From the NCBI GenBank assembly GCA_900470445.1, contig UCAU01000012.1, forward strand, positions 62,001 through 126,000: a DNA stretch of 64,000 nucleotides, in the 5' to 3' direction. The position numbers were made by a program, and so were the translations under genes. Below are positions 61,041 to 64,000 of this stretch, in pieces; position 1 is the first letter of the stretch; each line of letters opens with the position of its first letter. This DNA comes from Hyphomicrobiales bacterium (lineage in GTDB: Bacteria > Pseudomonadota > Alphaproteobacteria > Rhizobiales > Devosiaceae). The notes beneath the pieces were generated by a model, which searched no databases, had not been told where the DNA came from, and saw only the letters and a list, made by a program, of their open reading frames with translations.

Positions 61041-61150
61041 ATCCTGTTGGATCACTCCCTCCTGCGGGGCGTCAAGCGGCGCCGGGCCAGCCGAACGGAT
61101 CGCAATAAAACCGTCCAATACTGTGGAATGGCGTCCGGACCGTCATCGAA

Positions 61151-61166
61151 TTGACCAAATGGTCAA
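61151..61166. promoter_or_regulatory. Perfect RutR-type operator TTGACCA-AA-TGGTCAA
   Basis: A perfect 16-bp palindrome identical to the E. coli RutR consensus TTGACCA-N2-TGGTCAA. It lies 99 bp before the dppA start and 110 bp before the divergent VOC gene. It is the best match to RutR in the window. Confidence 0.7.
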
Positions 61167-61265
61167 ACTGACCCATTGCGCTCCCCTAAATTCTACGCTT
61201 TGTTGGCGCCCAAGCTTCGGCCGGCAAACCGAACGCGCAAAAAACTTTCTCGGGAGACAACAATC

Positions 61266-62861
61266 ATGAAATTGATGACCACCCTGCTGGCGGCTTCGGC
61301 CATGCTGGCGCTGGCCGCGGGCGCCGCCCAGGCCAAGCAATTGGTATTCTGTTCGGAAGCTTCGCCTGCTCACTTCGATCCCGGTCCGACCACCGGCGGC
61401 AATGATTTCGACGCCTCCTCGCGCACCATCTATAATCGCCTGGTTGAGTTCGAAAAGGGCGGCACCGCCATCGAGCCGGGCCTGGCCGAAAGCTGGGCCA
61501 CCTCCGAGGACGGCAAGGAGATCACCTTCAAGCTTCGCCCCGGCGTCAAGTTCCACACCACGTCCTATTTCACCCCCACCCGCGATCTCAATGCTGACGA
61601 CGTGATCTTCAGCTTCGAGCGCCAGTGGAAGGAAGACAATCCGTGGTTCGCCTATCTCGAAGGCATGACCTGGGACTATTTCCAGGGCATGGACATGCCC
61701 AAATATATCAAGGAAATCGTCAAGGTTGACGATCTGACCGTCAAGTTCGTGCTCAACGAACCCAATGCCCCGATGATCGCCAACCTGGCCATGGATTTCG
61801 CGTCCATCGTGTCCAAGGAATATGCCGATCAGCTCGCAGCGTCCGGCGATCTGGCCGCCTTCTCGACCCAGCCGATCGGCACCGGCCCGTTCGTCTTCTC
61901 AGACTACCAGCTCGACACCGTCATCCGCTACCAGGCTTTCCCCGACTACTGGGCCGGCAAGCAGCCGATCGACGATCTGATCTTCGCCATCACCACCGAT
62001 CCGTCGGTGCGTGCCCAGCGTCTGCTGGCCGGCGAATGCGATATCATGCCCTATCCGGCGCCTGCCGATATCGCTCAATTGCAGGCTGATCCGAACCTGA
62101 CGGTTCTGGAGCAGGAAGGCCTCAATATCGGCTACATGTCCTACAACACCACCGAGCCGCCGTTTGACAATGTCAACGTGCGCAAGGCCCTCTCCATGGC
62201 CGTCGACAAGGCTGCCATCATCGAGGCGGTGTACCAGGGTGCTGGCCAGGACGCCAAGAACCTGATTCCGCCCACCATGTGGAGCTACAACAACAATATC
62301 CCCGCCGACAAATATGATCCGGAAGCCGCCAAGAAGCTGCTCGAGGAAGCCGGCGTAACCAACCTCACCACCGATCTCTGGGCCATGCCCGTGTCGCGTC
62401 CTTACAATCCCAACGCCCAGCGCGTTGCCGAACTGATCCAGGCCGACTGGGCGGCGATTGGCGTTACCGCCAATATCGTCTCCTACGAATGGACCGAATA
62501 TCGCGAGCGCGGCAAGCAGCCCGACCGCAAGGGTCCGTTCCAGATCGGCTGGACCGGCGACAATGGTGATCCGGATAACTTCTTCGCGACCCTCTTCTCC
62601 TGCTCGGCCATTGGCGTGTCCAACTATTCGAGCTGGTGCAATCAGGAATTCGAAGACCTGATCCAGAAGGCCAAGACCACTCCCGACCAGGCCGAGCGCA
62701 CCGCGCTCTATGAAAAGGCCCAGGAAGTGTTCAAGGCCGAAGAGCCCGCCCTGACGCTGGCTCACTCGAAAGTGTTCATGCCCATGAACAAGCGCGTCAT
62801 CGGCTTCAAGATGGACCCGCTGGGCATTCACCGCTTTGACGGCGTCGACGTCGCCGAGTAA
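61266..62861 (+). CDS. dppA: Dipeptide ABC transporter substrate-binding protein
   Basis: A 531-residue family-5 binding protein. Signal peptide about residues 1-23 (AQAK). KQLVFCSEASPAHFDPGPTTGGNDFDASSRTIYNRLVEFEKG, PGLAESWATSEDGKEITFKLRPGVKFH and NADDVIFSFERQW are typical DppA blocks. Two cysteines (FCSE and SSWCNQ) may form the DppA disulphide. GGGAGA precedes ATG 61266. A strong hairpin separates it from dppB. Its promoter carries a perfect RutR-type operator, so the transported compound may be linked to pyrimidines. Confidence 0.93.
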   Translation: MKLMTTLLAASAMLALAAGAAQAKQLVFCSEASPAHFDPGPTTGGNDFDASSRTIYNRLVEFEKGGTAIEPGLAESWATSEDGKEITFKLRPGVKFHTTSYFTPTRDLNADDVIFSFERQWKEDNPWFAYLEGMTWDYFQGMDMPKYIKEIVKVDDLTVKFVLNEPNAPMIANLAMDFASIVSKEYADQLAASGDLAAFSTQPIGTGPFVFSDYQLDTVIRYQAFPDYWAGKQPIDDLIFAITTDPSVRAQRLLAGECDIMPYPAPADIAQLQADPNLTVLEQEGLNIGYMSYNTTEPPFDNVNVRKALSMAVDKAAIIEAVYQGAGQDAKNLIPPTMWSYNNNIPADKYDPEAAKKLLEEAGVTNLTTDLWAMPVSRPYNPNAQRVAELIQADWAAIGVTANIVSYEWTEYRERGKQPDRKGPFQIGWTGDNGDPDNFFATLFSCSAIGVSNYSSWCNQEFEDLIQKAKTTPDQAERTALYEKAQEVFKAEEPALTLAHSKVFMPMNKRVIGFKMDPLGIHRFDGVDVAE

Positions 62862-62883
62862 GGCTGAGGCCACGTAAATCCAA

Positions 62884-62918
62884 GGAGTCCCACGCCGGTT
62901 TTACCGGTGCGGGGCTCC
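62884..62918 (+). terminator. Stem-loop between dppA and dppB (partial terminator)
   Basis: A 16-position stem with one mismatch and two wobble pairs (arms GGAGTCCCACGCCGGT and ACCGGTGCGGGGCTCC) has a TTT loop. It is followed by CCTTTCATTTT. It may terminate part of the transcripts or protect dppA mRNA, giving more binding protein than permease. Confidence 0.75.
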
Positions 62919-63040
62919 CCTTTCATTTTAGAGCAGGGTAAGGAGGCGCCGGCCAACGGCACCCCGACAATTGCCTCGCCACAACAGGAAACGCGCACCC
63001 TGCCGGTTTGCCGGCGCGGCGCATTAGGGTAAAGACCCGC

Positions 63041-64000
63041 ATGCTCAATTACATTCTGCGCAGACTTGCGCTGATCGTGCCGACCATTGTCGGCATTTCC
63101 ATCTGTGCTTTTGCTTTTGTCCGGGTGCTGCCGGGCGACCCCATCCTGGCCATGGCTGGCCAGCATGGCGTGACGCCGGAGCGCTACGAAATCCTGCGCG
63201 AACAGTTCGGCTACAATCTGCCGATCTGGCAGCAATATTTCAATTATCTGGGCGGCGTCCTGCAGGGCAATTTCGGCGTCTCGCTGGCCACCAAGCGCCC
63301 CGTCATCACCGAATTCATGACCCTGTTCCCCGCCACGATCGAACTGGCCCTGGTCGCCATGTTCCTGGCGGTCATCATCGGCATACCCGCCGGCATCTTT
63401 GCCGCTGTCAAGCGCGGCTCCTGGTTCGATCAATTGACCATGGGCGTGGCGCTGACAGGCTATTCCATGCCCATCTTCTGGTGGGGCCTGCTGCTGATCA
63501 TCTTCTTTTCCGGCTATCTGGGCTGGACGCCGGTTTCGGGACGCATCGCGCTCTCCTTCTTCCTGCGCCCCATTACCGGCTTCATGCTGGTCGATACCCT
63601 GCTCTACGGCAATTGGCCGGCCTTCGTTTCGGCTTTGCGCCATCTGATCCTGCCCGCGGTGGTGCTGGGCACCATCCCCCTGGCGGTCATCGCGCGGCAG
63701 ACCCGTTCGGCCATGCTTGAAATCCTGGGCGAAGACTATGTGCGTACCGCCCGCGCCAAGGGCATGTCGCCCCGCCGCGTGGTCAATGTGCATGCTCTGC
63801 GCAATGCGCTGATCCCGGTGGTCACCACGATTGGCCTGCAGGTGGGGCTGCTCATGGGCGGCGCCATCCTCACCGAAACCATTTTTTCCTGGCCGGGCAT
63901 CGGCAAATGGATGATCGATTCCATTTCCAAGCGCGACTATGTCGTCGTGCAATCGGGGCTCTTGCTGATCGCGCTCATCGTCATGGCGGTGAACCTGCTG
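63041..64000 (+). CDS. dppB: Dipeptide ABC transporter permease, partial at the right edge
   Basis: The first 320 codons are present. MLNYILRRLALIVPTIVGISICAFAFVRVLPGDPI is the DppB N-terminus; QFGYNLPIWQQYFNYLGGVLQGNFGVSLATKRPV and the coupling loop YVRTARAKGMSPRRVVNVHALRNALIPVV follow. Most of the six-helix permease is in view; the last few residues are missing. It belongs to the dppABC-type operon continuing past the window. Confidence 0.93.
   Translation, partial: MLNYILRRLALIVPTIVGISICAFAFVRVLPGDPILAMAGQHGVTPERYEILREQFGYNLPIWQQYFNYLGGVLQGNFGVSLATKRPVITEFMTLFPATIELALVAMFLAVIIGIPAGIFAAVKRGSWFDQLTMGVALTGYSMPIFWWGLLLIIFFSGYLGWTPVSGRIALSFFLRPITGFMLVDTLLYGNWPAFVSALRHLILPAVVLGTIPLAVIARQTRSAMLEILGEDYVRTARAKGMSPRRVVNVHALRNALIPVVTTIGLQVGLLMGGAILTETIFSWPGIGKWMIDSISKRDYVVVQSGLLLIALIVMAVNLL

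Overview
The window is a high-GC, gene-dense bacterial chromosome segment. Its features point to an alphaproteobacterium of the Hyphomicrobiales, most likely Devosia or a relative (inference; no 16S is present). The clues are an Irr-type iron box in front of a membrane-bound ferritin (mbfA), a Mur-like box in front of sitABCD, a RirA-type TGA-N9-TCA box, an MmcB-type protein, a DUF1127 mini-protein and many ABC and MFS transporters. I saw no rRNA, tRNA, CRISPR array, insertion sequence or prophage module.

Layout. 1-2.3 kb: the start of mmsA, an omega-amino-acid:pyruvate aminotransferase, and a divergent RutR-like TetR regulator. 2.4-8.5 kb: a RibD-type reductase, two DoxX proteins, a single-domain RlpA-like protein and a DUF1127/aldo-keto reductase operon with a divergent LysR gene. 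8.6-11.4 kb: a tandem pair of duplicated MFS transporters followed by an mmcB-like gene. 11.5-24.5 kb: a carbohydrate locus. It holds a five-gene oligopeptide/oligosaccharide-type ABC transporter, an unrecognised 822-residue toroid-like putative glycan-degrading enzyme, a divergent ROK regulator, a LacI regulator overlapping a uronate dehydrogenase, and a divergent SMP-30 lactonase. Together these suggest uptake of a uronate-containing oligosaccharide and oxidation to an aldarate. 24.5-29 kb: MipA/OmpV, two more MFS proteins and an iron-siderophore binding protein. 29-32 kb: the overlapping operon panB-coaBC-panC. 32-34.8 kb: a LysR regulator, a quinone oxidoreductase and a SnoaL-like protein. 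34.9-38.4 kb: sitABCD. 38.5-40.6 kb: an orphan DUF2793/peptidase-S74 tail-type protein and a TetR/VOC divergent pair with a clear operator. 40.6-45.7 kb: a polysaccharide cluster of four glycosyltransferases and an O-antigen-ligase-like protein. 46.5-54 kb: an FAD reductase, mbfA, an alpha/beta hydrolase with no standard start codon, LysR, trhO, an aldo-keto reductase and LacI. 54-61 kb: small hypothetical proteins, phnM with a DUF1045 protein, a glycerate kinase, a galactose-dehydrogenase-like oxidoreductase, an aldo-keto reductase and VOC proteins. 61-64 kb: dppA and the start of dppB.

The most interesting signals are regulatory or genes of unknown function. A perfect TTGACCA-N2-TGGTCAA palindrome lies upstream of dppA, and a related site lies beside the RutR-like gene almost 60 kb away. 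Tandem Irr boxes precede mbfA. An unrecognised enzyme closes the putative uronate-oligosaccharide operon. A stem-loop covers the ribosome-binding site of the orphan S74 protein.
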